Part shown: in pieces, positions 10,558 to 20,601 of the stretch
How the letters are laid out: the number at the start of each line of letters is the position of its first letter
Position numbering within the stretch: the stretch's first letter is position 1
Program-made: the position numbers and the translations under genes
Source of the DNA: Escherichia coli
GTDB taxonomy: Bacteria; Pseudomonadota; Gammaproteobacteria; Enterobacterales; Enterobacteriaceae
Direction: 5' to 3'
DNA: 64,000 bases
NCBI GenBank assembly: GCA_021307345.1
Contig: CP089930.1
Span: forward strand, 1,178,001-1,242,000
The notes under the pieces: generated by a model
What the model was told of the DNA's origin: nothing
Databases searched by the model: none
What the model saw: only the letters and a program-made list of their open reading frames with translations

Positions 10558-11880
10558 TTATTCACTGATACGACGATAGACGGTTGGTGTGCTTTCTGGT
10601 GCTTTATCGGCAAGTTTAATTGCCGCTTTCACCGCTTTCGCCGCTTCCTGCCAACTGTTTTCGTCTTTCGCGTGGACAACCGCCAGCGGACGCTGACCGT
10701 CTACCTGGTCGCCCAGACGCGCCATATCAGTAAAGCCGACGCTGTAATCGATGGTGTCAGATGCCTGACGGCGACCGCCGCCCATTGCAACCACTGCCAT
10801 CCCCAGCGCGCGGGTATCCATTTCACTGACAAAACCTTCGGTATCAGCATAGACTGCTTTCGTCAGCATCGCTGTCGGCAGATACTTCGCGTAGTTCTCA
10901 ACGAAGTCGGTTGGGCCTTTTTGTGCCGCCACCATACGACCAAAGACTTCTGCCGCTTTACCGTTGTCCAGCACCGCCTGCAATTTCGCGCGCGCTTCAG
11001 CGTCATCTTTCGCCAGTTTGCCGGAGATAAGCATCTCCACGCACAGTGCCATTGTGACATCAAACAGACGCGGGTTACGGTATTCACCGGTCAGGAACTG
11101 CACCGCTTCACGCACTTCAACCGCGTTACCGGCACTGGAGGCCAACACCTGATTCATGTCGGTGAGCAGCGCAGTGGTGCGCACGCCAGCGCCATTTGCC
11201 ACGCCAACAATCGCTTCGGCAAGGGCTTCAGAGAGTTCGTAGGTCGGCATAAACGCGCCGCTACCGACTTTCACGTCCATCACCAACGCATCCAGCCCTT
11301 CCGCCAGTTTCTTAGCCAGAATAGAGGCAGTGATCAGCGGGATGGAGTCCACGGTTGCGGTGATATCACGGGTTGCGTAGAAACGTTTATCCGCCGGAGC
11401 CAGTGAGCTGGTCTGGCCGATAATCGCCACGCCGACGTCTTTAATAATTTCGCGGAAACGGTTGTCATCCGGGAAGATATCGAAACCAGGGATTGATTCC
11501 AGTTTGTCGAGCGTACCGCCAGTATGACCGAGGCCGCGACCGGAGATCATCGGAATATAGCCGCCGCAGGCAGCGACCATTGGTCCTAACATCAGCGAAG
11601 TCACATCGCCGACGCCGCCGGTGGAGTGTTTATCAACAATCGGGCCATTCAGATGCAGGCTTTTCCAGTCGAGAACGGTTCCTGAATCTCGCATCGCCAT
11701 CGTCAGCGAGACACGCTCCGGCATTGTCATATCGTGGAAGAAAATGGTCATCGCGAGGGCGGCAATTTGCCCTTCGGAGATAGTATTGTCGCGAATGCCG
11801 TTGATAAAGAAACGAATTTCTTCATCGCTCAGCGCATGACCATCACGTTTTTTACGAATAATTTCTTGTGCGAGAAACAA
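10558..11880 (-). CDS. deoA: Thymidine phosphorylase DeoA
   Basis: DeoA converts thymidine and deoxyuridine to base plus deoxyribose-1-phosphate. It has 440 residues. The family motif with the phosphate-binding KHSTGGVGD lies at about residues 84-92, followed by the glycine-rich [16 protein letters not shown] signature. The C-terminal alpha/beta domain is intact. It follows deoC after a REP-bearing spacer of about 240 bp and precedes deoB. Confidence 0.97.
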
Positions 11881-12119
11881 GGTAACCTCCCGTGGAATAA
11901 GTTTGAAGGCGTTGTTGCCAGATGGCGGATGTTGTTATTGCCTGATGCTGACCGCTTCTTATCATGCCTACACGGCACTCGCCCCGTAGGCCGGATAAGG
12001 CGTTCGCGCCGCATCCGGCATCACTGCTGACAGCCTGATGCAACGCTGACGCGTCTTATCAGGCCTACAGGGGCACCCGCCCCGTAGCATCCGGCATCCA
12101 CCCTCTGGCAAAAGGCAGC
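11881..12119. repeat. deoC-deoA intergenic region with BIME
   Basis: Two REP units lie here: GCCGGATAAGGCGTTCGCGC... (from about 11991) and an inverted partner around CTGACGCGTCTTATCAGGCC (about 12046-12066), followed by a partial third GCATCCGGCATCC near 12089. A repeat array inside an operon can stabilise the upstream deoC message or attenuate the downstream genes. No gene is visible. Confidence 0.85.
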
Positions 12120-12899
12120 TTAGTAGCTGCTGGCGCTCTTACCGTCGCCGTGGCCCAGAGCTTTCAGCAGGCTTGCCAGCAGGCTGGAAGCGCCAAAGCG
12201 ATAGTGACGTGCATCTGCCCAGTCAGCACCGAACAGTTCATCTGCAATCGCGAGATATTTCTGTGCATCTTCCGCAGTACGCACGCCACCCGCCGGTTTG
12301 AAACCAACGGTTTTTTCTACGCCCATGTCGCGGATGACTTCCATCATGATGCGCGCGCTTTCAGGCGTCGCATTCACCGCGACTTTACCGGTAGAGGTTT
12401 TGATAAAGTCAGCACCCGCTTTGATGGAGATTTCAGATGCTTTGCGGATCAGGGCTTCGTCTTTCAGTTCACCGGTTTCGATGATCACTTTCAGCAGCAC
12501 ATTCGCCGCTGCACAAGCCTCTTTACAGGCTTTCACCAGGTCAAAACCAACCTGCTCGTTACCCGCCATCAGCGCACGGTACGGGAACACCACGTCAACT
12601 TCATCGGCACCGTAGGCGATTGCCGCACGGGTTTCTGCCAGTGCGATGTCAATGTCGTCGTTACCGTGTGGGAAGTTAGTTACCGTAGCAATACGGATTT
12701 CCGGGGTGCCCTGCTCTTTCAGCGTTTTGCGAGCAATCGGGATAAAGCGAGGATAGATGCAGATAGCGGCGGTATTGCCGACCGGAGTTTTAGCCTGATG
12801 ACACAGGGCGATCACTTTCTCGTCAGTGTCGTCGTCATTCAGAGTGGTCAGGTCCATCAATTTCAGTGCACGCAGGCTGCTTGCTTTCAGATCAGTCAT
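12120..12899 (-). CDS. deoC: Deoxyribose-phosphate aldolase DeoC
   Basis: DeoC splits 2-deoxyribose-5-phosphate into glyceraldehyde-3-phosphate and acetaldehyde. It has 259 residues from the ATG at 12899; the frame extends 8 codons further up, but this start matches the K-12 length. It is a class I aldolase TIM barrel: the Schiff-base lysine (K167 in E. coli numbering) is in [11 protein letters not shown] and the activating lysine (K201) is in [10 protein letters not shown]. It is the first gene of the operon, directly downstream of deoP2. Confidence 0.97.
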   Translation of the reverse strand: MTDLKASSLRALKLMDLTTLNDDDTDEKVIALCHQAKTPVGNTAAICIYPRFIPIARKTLKEQGTPEIRIATVTNFPHGNDDIDIALAETRAAIAYGADEVDVVFPYRALMAGNEQVGFDLVKACKEACAAANVLLKVIIETGELKDEALIRKASEISIKAGADFIKTSTGKVAVNATPESARIMMEVIRDMGVEKTVGFKPAGGVRTAEDAQKYLAIADELFGADWADARHYRFGASSLLASLLKALGHGDGKSASSY

Positions 12900-12943
12900 T
12901 TCATTCTCCTGGCTTGTCGCCAATAAAATTCACCTTGCGAGTT

Positions 12944-12959
12944 TGTTAGTATTCTAACA
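12944..12959 (-). promoter_or_regulatory. DeoR operator O2 at deoP2
   Basis: TGTTAGTATTCTAACA is a 16-bp near-perfect palindrome 45 bp upstream of the deoC start. It has one mismatch to the consensus TGTTAGAATTCTAACA of the DeoR repressor. It lies exactly 599 bp from a second copy at 13543, the spacing known for the E. coli deo looping operators. Confidence 0.92.
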
Positions 12960-12973
12960 TCGACTCCGCAACA

Positions 12974-12995
12974 CACTTCGATATACATCACAATT
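12974..12995 (-). promoter_or_regulatory. CRP site 1 of deoP2
   Basis: Read on the minus strand, the site contains TTGTGATGTATATCGAAG, a good CRP half-site with a weaker second half. It is the promoter-proximal of two CRP sites. CytR is known to bind between the two sites together with CRP at this promoter. Confidence 0.85.
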
Positions 12996-13026
12996 AAGAA
13001 AATCTACTTACAAATTTGCATTATGG

Positions 13027-13048
13027 TAATGCGATCTGGATCAAATAA
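13027..13048 (-). promoter_or_regulatory. CRP site 2 of deoP2
   Basis: Read on the minus strand, the site contains TTTGATCCAGATCGCATTA. Its centre is 53 bp from the centre of CRP site 1, the spacing described for the CytR/CRP nucleoprotein complex at deoP2. It lies in the 257-bp region between deoC and yjjI. Confidence 0.85.
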
Positions 13049-13156
13049 TTCACTTTCAAATGAATGCGCCAGTGGTGGCAAACGCATCAGGATCAAAGTG
13101 AACATCACGAAACCTCTTACAATGGCGCATCACCTTCGGCATAAAAGGAAAAGAAG

Positions 13157-14707
13157 ATGCCCACTTCTCATGAAATGGCACTGCAACAACGTTGCCAGCA
13201 AATTGTCACCAGTCCGGTACTTAGCCCGGAGCAGAAGCGCCATTTTCTGGCACTGGAAGCAGAAAACAATCTGCCTTACCCACAGCTTCCTGCCGAAGCC
13301 CGCCGCGCGCTGGATGAAGGCGTAATCTGCGATATGTTTGAAGGTCATGCGCCGTACAAACCGCGCTATGTCTTACCCGATTACGCCCGTTTTCTGGCGA
13401 ACGGTTCTGAATGGCTGGAGCTGGAAGGCGCGAAAGATCTTGATGATGCGCTCTCCCTGCTGACCATTCTTTATCACCATGTCCCGTCAGTCACATCAAT
13501 GCCGGTCTACCTGGGGCAACTGGATGCGTTGTTGCAACCGTATGTTAAAATTCTAACACAAGACGAAATCGATATTCGAATAAAACGTTTCTGGCGTTAT
13601 CTCGACAGAACCCTGCCAGACGCTTTTATGCATGCCAATATCGGCCCGTCCGACTCCCCCATCACCCGTGCAATTTTACGCGCAGATGCTGAGCTGAAGC
13701 AGGTTTCTCCAAATCTGACCTTTATCTACGATCCTGAAATCACCCCTGATGATCTGCTGCTGGAAGTGGCAAAAAACATTTGTGAATGTAGCAAACCGCA
13801 CATCGCCAACGGTCCGGTGCATGATAAAATTTTCACAAAAGGGGGCTACGGGATCGTGAGCTGTTACAACTCACTGCCGCTGGCTGGTGGTGGCAGCACG
13901 CTAGTACGCCTTAACCTGAAAGCCATTGCAGAGCGCAGTGAATCGCTGGATGACTTCTTTACGCGCACTCTACCGCACTACTGCCAGCAGCAGATCGCCA
14001 TCATCGATGCGCGATGTGAATTTCTCTATCAACAATCACACTTCTTTGAGAATAGCTTCCTGGTAAAAGAAGGGTTGATTGATCCTGAACGTTTTGTGCC
14101 GATGTTTGGCATGTACGGGCTGGCGGAAGCGGTTAACTTGCTGTGCGAGAAAGAAGGGATTGCCGCGCGCTACGGTAAAGAAGCCGCCGCAAATGAAGTC
14201 GGTTATCGCATCAGCGCGCAACTGGCGGAGTTTGTCGCCAATACTCCCGTGAAATATGGCTGGCAAAAACGCGCCATGTTACACGCACAGTCGGGGATCA
14301 GTTCCGATATCGGCACCACGCCGGGGGCGCGATTGCCGTATGGCGATGAGCCAGATCCAATCACCCATCTGCAAACCGTCGCCCCGCATCATGCATATTA
14401 TTACTCTGGGATCAGCGACATTCTGACGCTCGACGAAACCATCAAGCGTAATCCACAGGCGCTGGTACAGCTTTGCCTCGGTGCCTTTAAAGCCGGAATG
14501 CGTGAATTTACCGCCAATGTCAGCGGTAACGATCTGGTTCGCGTTACCGGTTATATGGTGCGTTTGTCGGATTTAGAAAAATATCGTGCCGAAGGTTCAC
14601 GTACCAACACAACATGGCTGGGCGAAGAAGCTGCACGTAACACTCGTATTCTGGAACGCCAGCCGCGCGTGATAAGCCATGAACAGCAGATGCGCTTTAG
14701 TCAGTAA
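13157..14707 (+). CDS. yjjI: YjjI, putative glycyl-radical enzyme (DUF3029)
   Basis: YjjI is a 516-residue protein of the glycyl-radical enzyme superfamily whose substrate is not known. The C-terminal radical loop RVTGYMV places the predicted glycyl radical at Gly465. A candidate active-site cysteine is Cys236 in [15 protein letters not shown]. The protein is shorter than pyruvate formate-lyase (about 760 residues). AAAAGGAAAAGAAG precedes the ATG. Its 3' end overlaps yjjW, its presumed activase. It is divergent from the deo operon, and its coding sequence holds the distal DeoR operators. Anaerobic function is inferred from oxygen lability of the family. Confidence 0.9.
   Translation: MPTSHEMALQQRCQQIVTSPVLSPEQKRHFLALEAENNLPYPQLPAEARRALDEGVICDMFEGHAPYKPRYVLPDYARFLANGSEWLELEGAKDLDDALSLLTILYHHVPSVTSMPVYLGQLDALLQPYVKILTQDEIDIRIKRFWRYLDRTLPDAFMHANIGPSDSPITRAILRADAELKQVSPNLTFIYDPEITPDDLLLEVAKNICECSKPHIANGPVHDKIFTKGGYGIVSCYNSLPLAGGGSTLVRLNLKAIAERSESLDDFFTRTLPHYCQQQIAIIDARCEFLYQQSHFFENSFLVKEGLIDPERFVPMFGMYGLAEAVNLLCEKEGIAARYGKEAAANEVGYRISAQLAEFVANTPVKYGWQKRAMLHAQSGISSDIGTTPGARLPYGDEPDPITHLQTVAPHHAYYYSGISDILTLDETIKRNPQALVQLCLGAFKAGMREFTANVSGNDLVRVTGYMVRLSDLEKYRAEGSRTNTTWLGEEAARNTRILERQPRVISHEQQMRFSQ
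13543..13558 (-). promoter_or_regulatory. DeoR operator O1 at deoP1, inside yjjI
   Basis: TGTTAAAATTCTAACA differs from the DeoR consensus at one base. It begins exactly 599 bp from O2. It lies within the yjjI coding sequence (codons about 129-134), so the deoP1 promoter fires antisense from inside yjjI. Known E. coli DeoR regulation forms DNA loops between these operators. Confidence 0.88.
13822..13837 (-). promoter_or_regulatory. Upstream DeoR operator OE, inside yjjI
   Basis: TGATAAAATTTTCACA is a degenerate version of the DeoR palindrome. It begins exactly 279 bp beyond O1, the published position of the third operator in E. coli, which supports the assignment despite several mismatches. 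Confidence 0.7.
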
Positions 14708-15542
14708 GATTATCCCCTTCTCCTGCGTTGACGGGCCAGGCAGTCGTCTGGCTCTGTTTTTACAAGGGTGCAATCTGCGCTGCAAAAACTGTCACAATCC
14801 GTGGACGATGGGGCGCTGTAATAATTGCGCGGAATGCGTGCCACAGTGTCCGCATCAGGCGTTGCAGATTGTTGACAGCAAAGTGGTGTGGAACGTTGCA
14901 GTCTGCGAGCAGTGCGATACCTGCCTGAAGATGTGCCCGCAGAATGCCACGCCGATGGCGCAAACCATGAGCGTGGACGAGGTGCTTAGTCATATCCGCA
15001 AAGCGGTGTTGTTTATTGAAGGGATAACGGTGAGCGGTGGCGAAGCCACGACCCAACTGCCGTTTGTGGTGGCGCTGTTTACTGCTATCAAAAATGATCC
15101 ACAATTGCGCCATCTCACCTGTCTGGTGGACAGCAACGGCATGTTGAGCGAAACCGGCTGGGAAAAATTGCTTCCGGTGTGCGACGGCGCAATGCTCGAT
15201 CTCAAAGCGTGGGGGAGCGAATGTCATCAACAGTTAACCGGACGCGATAATCAACAGATTAAGCGCAGCATCAGTTTGCTTGCAGAGCGCGGCAAGCTGG
15301 CAGAACTGCGTTTACTGGTAATCCCCAATCAGGTGGATTATTTGCAACACATTGAAGAACTGGCGGCGTTTATCAAGGGACTTGGCGATGTTCCGGTACG
15401 CTTGAACGCGTTTCATGCCCACGGCGTATATGGCGAAGCGCAAAGCTGGGCGAGCGCCACACCGGAAGACGTTGAGCAGTTGGCTGGTGCGTTACGGGAG
15501 CGCGGGGTAAGTCGATTGATATTTCCGGCGCTGTATTTGTGA
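14679..15542 (+). CDS. yjjW: YjjW, glycyl-radical-activating enzyme (radical SAM)
   Basis: YjjW is predicted to install the glycyl radical on YjjI using S-adenosylmethionine and a [4Fe-4S] cluster. It has 287 residues. The radical-SAM motif is [10 protein letters not shown] with Cys 31, 35 and 38. Two ferredoxin-like Cys clusters follow ([13 protein letters not shown] and [13 protein letters not shown]), as in the activases of glycerol dehydratase or benzylsuccinate synthase. A later SGGEAT segment contacts SAM. It overlaps yjjI by 29 bp, so translational coupling is likely. Confidence 0.92.
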   Translation: MNSRCALVSKIIPFSCVDGPGSRLALFLQGCNLRCKNCHNPWTMGRCNNCAECVPQCPHQALQIVDSKVVWNVAVCEQCDTCLKMCPQNATPMAQTMSVDEVLSHIRKAVLFIEGITVSGGEATTQLPFVVALFTAIKNDPQLRHLTCLVDSNGMLSETGWEKLLPVCDGAMLDLKAWGSECHQQLTGRDNQQIKRSISLLAERGKLAELRLLVIPNQVDYLQHIEELAAFIKGLGDVPVRLNAFHAHGVYGEAQSWASATPEDVEQLAGALRERGVSRLIFPALYL

Positions 15543-15585
15543 CATGCCAGAGATGTCGCAAAACTCAACATCAAGCACAATCAGT

Positions 15586-15622
15586 CCCCTCGCCCCTCTG
15601 GGGAGAGGGTTAGGGTGAGGGG
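15586..15622. repeat. boxC-type palindrome between yjjW and yjjV
   Basis: CCCCTCGCCCCTCTGGGGAG continuing into AGGGTTAGGGTGAGGGG is an imperfect GC-rich inverted repeat between two convergent genes. It is related to the copy at 9231-9263. Confidence 0.7.
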
Positions 15623-15656
15623 AACAAGCAGCACCATTGTTCACTTACGGACGGCC

Positions 15657-16445
15657 TTACCAGCCATCGGGCACGTTAAACAACGCATACGTGTTATTAA
15701 GCAACACGTCGGCAATCTCATCTGCGGGTTCCGGGCGTAACTCGCACAGTACGGCAAATACCCGGGCAGCCTGCTCCGGGCGGTTGGGCTGCCCCTGAAA
15801 ACCATTTAGCGGCATATCCGGCGCGTCGGTTTCCAGCAACAACGACGCCAGCGGTAATTTTGCGATGACATCGCGGGTTTTACTGGCGCGCGGATAGGTG
15901 ATAGTTCCACCAACGCCAATTTTGTAGCCCAGTTGCACAAACCGCTCGGCCTGTTGCTGGCTGCCAGAAAAACCATGAACCACGCCAGCACGCGGCAAAT
16001 TGTGGCGTTTAAGATGCATCGCCAGTTTGTCATGCGTGCGCCGTGAATGAAGGATCACCGGCAGATCGTAGCGTTTCGCCAGCTTAAGTTGTTCGTCGAG
16101 TAACCACTGCTGGCGATCAAATTGTGGATCGTCGCCAAAGAGATCCAGGCCTACCTCCCCTACCGCCACCACCTTCGGCGAGCGCCTTTCCAGTGCCTGC
16201 TGTAACTGCTCCAGCGACGCATCGCAATGTTTTTCCAACATCCCCGGATGCAACCCTAAGGCGGCATACAGCGGTTGATAATTTTCCGCTAACGCCTGCA
16301 CGCGGGCAAAATTTGCCGCCTCAGTTGCCGGTACAATGATCTTGCCTACGCCCGCTTGTGCCGCGCGTTGCAGGCTGGCCTCTTCATCACCGCTAAACGG
16401 CGGAAAATCAAAATGGCAGTGGGTGTCGATAAAACGGCAAATCAA
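15657..16445 (-). CDS. yjjV: YjjV, TatD-family metal-dependent hydrolase
   Basis: YjjV is a 262-residue TIM-barrel hydrolase of the TatD family; family members have 3'-5' DNA/RNA exonuclease activity, but the role of YjjV is not settled. Metal ligands visible are DTHCHFD (His 9 and 11), the GEVGLD glutamate, VILHSR and LLLETDAPDMPL with the catalytic Asp. Its start overlaps the yjjU stop by 4 bp (16442-16445), so the two are translated from one message. The C-terminus is 3 residues longer than my memory of K-12. Confidence 0.92.
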   Translation of the reverse strand: MICRFIDTHCHFDFPPFSGDEEASLQRAAQAGVGKIIVPATEAANFARVQALAENYQPLYAALGLHPGMLEKHCDASLEQLQQALERRSPKVVAVGEVGLDLFGDDPQFDRQQWLLDEQLKLAKRYDLPVILHSRRTHDKLAMHLKRHNLPRAGVVHGFSGSQQQAERFVQLGYKIGVGGTITYPRASKTRDVIAKLPLASLLLETDAPDMPLNGFQGQPNRPEQAARVFAVLCELRPEPADEIADVLLNNTYALFNVPDGW

Positions 16446-17515
16446 GCCAGATCCTCGTTGTTAAATGTCGGGTCATTCGCCTGCGGGGCGTCTATCACCT
16501 CGGTAACCAGCGTATCGTTGGCGACTGGCGCTGGCGGAATGACGATCGGTTCCGGCATCGCCACAGGCACCAGATGGCGAGTGAACGGTGCTTTTTCGGT
16601 TAGCATTTTACCGACCGTGGCCAGGAAATAGCGACCGCATAAACGCCCAAGTTTATAGTCATCACGTAGCGCCGGAAGCCGACTGCCAAGCGCGATGCTA
16701 TGCAGCGGCTTCGGCGGATAAATTTCGAAAATGCGTAGCTTGCCTGGCGGTTTCTCAATAAATTGCTGGATGGCACGATAGCTGGTTTCATGATGCTGCA
16801 CCAGATTGACCAGCGGTTGTAGGCTACTGTCTCCCAGCCAGCGTTCCATGCGTTTAAACCACTGCGGCGTATAGTACATTTGCGACGGCACGGTGCGGAT
16901 TACCACCAGCGTTTTCGCCCCCTGTCTTGCCGCTTCTTTAACCGGAATCGCATCGCTGACGCCACCATCAAAATAGTTAATCCCATCAAGTGAAACCCCG
17001 GTGCGATAAAAACCTGGAATAGCACTGGAGGCGCGAATCAAATCCAGCCAGTTTTGTTTGGTTGGTAAAAAGTAATTTGGTGTGTAGTCATCCTGACGAC
17101 AGGCACACATATAAAACGATTTGCCGCTATCGAACAACCGCGCGGCGGTATCCATCTGCAACGGCATCTGGCGTGCAGTCGCTTCCACCAGCCAGTCGAG
17201 ATCGATAAGATTTCCTCCACGGACAAAGCGCACTGGATCGAAAAATTCGCGCTTTGTGGTATAGCGCATGATGACTTTGCGCGCGTAACCGGGCTGATTA
17301 CAAATATACGCCGAAAGGTTCTGCGCCCCGGCGGACGTGCCAAAATAGAGATCGAAAGGATTAAACTGCGCGCGCATAAACTCATCCAGCACGCCAGCCG
17401 TAAAGATTCCACGCTGCCCGCCGCCTTCGCACACCAACGCAATTCGTCCAGGCTGGAACGGCCTTAGCGACAACGGCGCAATATTACCAAGCGTTACAGG
17501 TATTCGCTGCCCCAC
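16442..17515 (-). CDS. yjjU: YjjU, patatin-like phospholipase-family protein
   Basis: YjjU has 357 residues from the GTG at 17515, preceded by AGGAAGG; an upstream TTG at 17551 is the only other start in frame. It carries the three patatin blocks: oxyanion loop CEGGGQRGIF, nucleophile elbow GTSAGAQ and the catalytic-Asp block FDGGVSD. The catalytic Ser-Asp dyad is therefore intact and the protein is probably a lipid acyl hydrolase, with substrate unknown. There is no signal peptide. It is followed by overlapping yjjV. Confidence 0.92.
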   Translation of the reverse strand: MGQRIPVTLGNIAPLSLRPFQPGRIALVCEGGGQRGIFTAGVLDEFMRAQFNPFDLYFGTSAGAQNLSAYICNQPGYARKVIMRYTTKREFFDPVRFVRGGNLIDLDWLVEATARQMPLQMDTAARLFDSGKSFYMCACRQDDYTPNYFLPTKQNWLDLIRASSAIPGFYRTGVSLDGINYFDGGVSDAIPVKEAARQGAKTLVVIRTVPSQMYYTPQWFKRMERWLGDSSLQPLVNLVQHHETSYRAIQQFIEKPPGKLRIFEIYPPKPLHSIALGSRLPALRDDYKLGRLCGRYFLATVGKMLTEKAPFTRHLVPVAMPEPIVIPPAPVANDTLVTEVIDAPQANDPTFNNEDLA

Positions 17516-17576
17516 CTCTGCCTTCCTGTTTTTGTTGTGAAAGAATGACAAAGTAACGCAATTTATTATTCGCTAA

Positions 17577-17610
17577 AACCGCAAAAGCCAGTCCGCTGGA
17601 CTGGCTTTGT
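17577..17610. terminator. Terminator between yjjU and ytjA
   Basis: AAAGCCAGTCC GCT GGACTGGCTTT is an 11-bp perfect stem. On the minus strand it is followed by TGCGGTTTTAGC. It lies 27 bp after the ytjA stop and should end that transcript. Confidence 0.85.
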
Positions 17611-17636
17611 ATAAAATTTTCTTAATCGTCTGAAAT

Positions 17637-17798
17637 CTAGGGTCGTTTTCGGCCCATGAACAAACTCACCAGGAACAGAATAATCCCGACGACAAAGACA
17701 ATTTTTGCAGCACCCGCTGCAGTACCGGCCAGACCACCAAACCCAAGAGCGGCGGCGATTAACGCGATAACCAGAAATATGATGCCCCAACGAAACAT
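17637..17798 (-). CDS. ytjA: YtjA, small DUF1328 inner-membrane protein
   Basis: YtjA is a 53-residue protein made almost entirely of two hydrophobic helices (about 4-22 and 30-48) separated by a Gly/Ala-rich turn, ending in a basic GRKRP tail. GGAGAGGC lies upstream of the ATG at 17798; the longer frame upstream has no such signal. Function is unknown. It lies downstream of osmY, a stationary-phase and osmotic-stress gene, and may share that response. Confidence 0.88.
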
Positions 17799-17876
17799 AA
17801 GCCTCTCCTTTACCATAGTTAATGTCACCGCTTGATATTCACTCAATGCGATATTTTTAGTGTGGTGCACATCGCG

Positions 17877-17898
17877 CCTCCCGACAAAGTTCGGGAGG
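17877..17898. terminator. Hairpin downstream of osmY
   Basis: CCTCCCGA CAAAGT TCGGGAGG is an 8-bp perfect stem 15 bp beyond the osmY stop. There is no U-run on the minus strand, so it may protect the 3' end instead of terminating alone. Confidence 0.6.
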
Positions 17899-17913
17899 AC
17901 GAATTACGACGAA

Positions 17914-18519
17914 TTACTTAGTTTTCAGATCATTTTTAACGCTTTTCACACCATCTACCGCTTTGGCGATACTTTCAGCACGGTCGCTTTGTGCCTGAGA
18001 ATCTACGGTTCCGGAGAGCTGAACCACGCCATCGGTGGTTTCAACTTTCACTTTACGTGAAGGAACAATGTCGTCCGCCAGCAGTTTGGCTTTGATTTCA
18101 CTGGTGGTGGCGGTGTCACCGGCGTAACCCTTCACGGAGCTTTCTTTAGCGTCGCGAACGTGCAGTTTGTCGCTGACGGAGGTCACGCCTTCAACGCCTT
18201 TCGCCACTTTCACTGCCTCTTCGGCCTGTGCCTGGCTTTCAACAAATCCGCTTAAAGTCACGACTTTTTGATCGGTTTTGACAGAGATATCAGTGCTCTT
18301 GATATTTTCATGATCCACCAGAGCCGCCTTCACTTTCGCTGTGATGGCGCTGTCATCCATGAAATTACCGACTTTATTCATAGAGCTATCGACTTTTTGC
18401 CCTGCGCTTTCATTGGTGGTCTGCGCGTTGTTTTCCGCGTAGGCAGAACCGGTCGCGACGGCAGAGGTCAGCATTACAGCCAGCAGAGTTTTCGAAATCT
18501 TCAGTCTTGTCATAGTCAT
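17914..18519 (-). CDS. osmY: Periplasmic osmotically inducible protein OsmY
   Basis: OsmY is a 201-residue secreted periplasmic protein with two BON domains, reported to act as a chaperone and to be controlled by RpoS. The start at 18519 gives [13 protein letters not shown], a signal peptide cleaved after SAYA near residue 28. BON domain 1 covers about 58-120 and BON domain 2 about 137-200; both contain the VxVxLxGxV strand pattern. Length matches K-12. The frame is open 26 codons further upstream, but that region has no signal peptide. Confidence 0.96.
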   Translation of the reverse strand: MTMTRLKISKTLLAVMLTSAVATGSAYAENNAQTTNESAGQKVDSSMNKVGNFMDDSAITAKVKAALVDHENIKSTDISVKTDQKVVTLSGFVESQAQAEEAVKVAKGVEGVTSVSDKLHVRDAKESSVKGYAGDTATTSEIKAKLLADDIVPSRKVKVETTDGVVQLSGTVDSQAQSDRAESIAKAVDGVKSVKNDLKTK

Positions 18520-18886
18520 CGATTTATTCCTGTATATTTGCTCGTAATTTGAGCCAGGCAACACGAGGTTGCATTGCTGAATAGGGAGAGACTTCACCCT
18601 CGACAGAAGTCAATGGTCGCCATCACAAAAGCGATAGGTGATGAATAACGACCGTTACAACTTCTTAATCAGTTATTAATATCAATCGAATGACAGTTAA
18701 CGGTTTTAAATACTGTTACCTACTCACATAACGGTATTTAAAGCCGACACAAATGTCATTGCTTTGTTAAATATAGATCACAATTTTGAAACCGCCCGCC
18801 GTATCGGCTAAAAAGCGAGCAAACATAAGCGAAAGCGAATGTTTTAAGAACATTCCGCAAGCGGCTAATAAGGAAGGAAAATTGAC
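18520..18886. promoter_or_regulatory. osmY upstream region and prfC 3' flank
   Basis: These 367 bp upstream of osmY are AT-rich toward the gene. They are expected to hold the RpoS-dependent osmY promoter together with its CRP, Lrp and IHF sites. I cannot map them precisely. A direct-repeat-like block GCGAGCAAACATAAGCGAAAGCG lies near 18816. No coding region is evident. Confidence 0.4.
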
Positions 18887-18910
18887 AGGGCGCAGCGGCT
18901 GCCGCGCCCT
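18876..18910 (-). terminator. Intrinsic terminator of prfC
   Basis: AGGGCGCAGCGG / CTGCCGCGCCCT (18887-18910) forms a GC-rich hairpin. On the minus strand it is followed by GTCAATTTTCC. It lies 12 bp after the prfC stop. Confidence 0.8.
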
Positions 18911-18921
18911 GGAGGCAAGAA

Positions 18922-20511
18922 TTAATGCTCGCGGGTCTGGTGGAATTGAACGTCCGGATAACGCTCTTGCGCTAAGCGTAGGTTAACCATGCTGGTGGCG
19001 ATGTAAGCGAGGTTATCGCCGCCATCGAGCGCCAGTTGACCTTCGTTCTTACGCTTGAACTCTTCGAATTTCTTTGCGTCCGCGCATTCTACCCAGCGGG
19101 CGGTGGCAACGTTGACTGACTCATACACTGCTTCAACGTTGTATTCGCTCTTCAGGCGCGATACCACCACATCAAACTGCAGCACACCAACCGCACCGAC
19201 GATCAGGTCGTTATTGGAGATCGGACGGAACACTTGCACTGCGCCCTCTTCAGAAAGCTGTACCAGCCCTTTGAGCAGCTGTTTTTGCTTCAGCGGATCT
19301 TTCAGACGTATACGACGGAACAGTTCCGGTGCGAAGTTCGGAATACCGGTGAACTTCATCATCTCACCCTGGGTAAAGGTGTCGCCGATCTGAATGGTGC
19401 CGTGGTTGTGCAGGCCGAGGATATCGCCAGGATAAGCCTCTTCAACGTGCGAACGGTCACCCGCCATAAAGGTCAGCGCGTCGGAGATCACCACATCTTT
19501 CGCGGTGCGCACCTGGCGCAGCTTCATGCCTTTTTCATATTTACCGGATACCACGCGCATAAACGCCACACGGTCACGGTGTTTCGGGTCCATGTTGGCC
19601 TGAATTTTAAATACGAAGCCGGTAAATTTGTCTTCGCTCGCTTCTACGGTACGGGTGTCAGTCTGACGCGGCATCGGCGCAGGTGCCCACTCCACCAGGC
19701 CATCCAGCATATGATCGACGCCGAAGTTACCCAGCGCAGTACCGAAGAATACCGGAGTAATTTCGCCCGCAAGGAACAATTCTTTGTCGAACTCGTTAGA
19801 GGCGCCTTTCACCAGCTCCAGTTCGTCACGCAGCTGCTGTGCCAGATCTTCACCGACCGCAGCGTCGAGATCCGGGTTGTTCAGCCCTTTAACGATACGC
19901 ACTTCCTGAATGGTGTGACCTTTACCGCTCTGGTAGAGATAGGTTTCATCTTTATAAAGGTGGTAAACGCCTTTAAACAGCTTGCCGCAGCCAATCGGCC
20001 AGGTGATCGGCGCACAGCCGATTTTCAGCTCGTTCTCAACTTCATCGAGCAGTTCCATCGGGTCGCGGATATCACGGTCAAGTTTGTTCATAAAGGTGAG
20101 GATCGGCGTATCGCGCAGACGGGTAACTTCCATCAGCTTGCGGGTACGATCTTCAACACCTTTTGCAGCGTCGATAACCATCAGGCAGCAGTCCACCGCC
20201 GTCAGGGTACGATAGGTATCTTCCGAGAAGTCTTCGTGCCCCGGGGTGTCAAGCAGGTTAACCAGGCAGTCGTGATACGGAAACTGCATCACAGACGTGG
20301 TAATGGAGATCCCACGCTGCTTTTCCATCTCCATCCAGTCCGACTTGGCGTGCTGATTAGAGCCACGGCCTTTTACTGTACCGGCGGTCTGAATGGCCTG
20401 TCCGAACAGCAGCACCTTCTCGGTGATGGTGGTTTTACCGGCGTCCGGGTGAGAAATTATGGCAAAGGTGCGGCGCTTCGCCACCTCTTGCAAATAAGGA
20501 GACAACGTCAT
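18922..20511 (-). CDS. prfC: Peptide chain release factor 3 (RF3)
   Basis: RF3 is a translational GTPase that recycles RF1/RF2 after peptide release and contributes to post-peptidyl-transfer quality control. It has 529 residues from the ATG at 20511. G-domain motifs: SHPDAGKTT (P-loop, about 20-28), GISITTSVM (switch I), DTPGHEDF (switch II) and NKLDRD. EF-Tu-like domain II and an RF3-specific C-terminal domain follow. The gene is monocistronic with its own terminator. Confidence 0.97.
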   Translation of the reverse strand: MTLSPYLQEVAKRRTFAIISHPDAGKTTITEKVLLFGQAIQTAGTVKGRGSNQHAKSDWMEMEKQRGISITTSVMQFPYHDCLVNLLDTPGHEDFSEDTYRTLTAVDCCLMVIDAAKGVEDRTRKLMEVTRLRDTPILTFMNKLDRDIRDPMELLDEVENELKIGCAPITWPIGCGKLFKGVYHLYKDETYLYQSGKGHTIQEVRIVKGLNNPDLDAAVGEDLAQQLRDELELVKGASNEFDKELFLAGEITPVFFGTALGNFGVDHMLDGLVEWAPAPMPRQTDTRTVEASEDKFTGFVFKIQANMDPKHRDRVAFMRVVSGKYEKGMKLRQVRTAKDVVISDALTFMAGDRSHVEEAYPGDILGLHNHGTIQIGDTFTQGEMMKFTGIPNFAPELFRRIRLKDPLKQKQLLKGLVQLSEEGAVQVFRPISNNDLIVGAVGVLQFDVVVSRLKSEYNVEAVYESVNVATARWVECADAKKFEEFKRKNEGQLALDGGDNLAYIATSMVNLRLAQERYPDVQFHQTREH

Positions 20512-20601
20512 AATTCTTTCTTCTTGAGTAAGCGGCATCGCGCCGCGCTTGTTGAAAACGAAAAATTGCGGCTATTTTACCCATCAACGGGGGGGAGGCA
20601 A

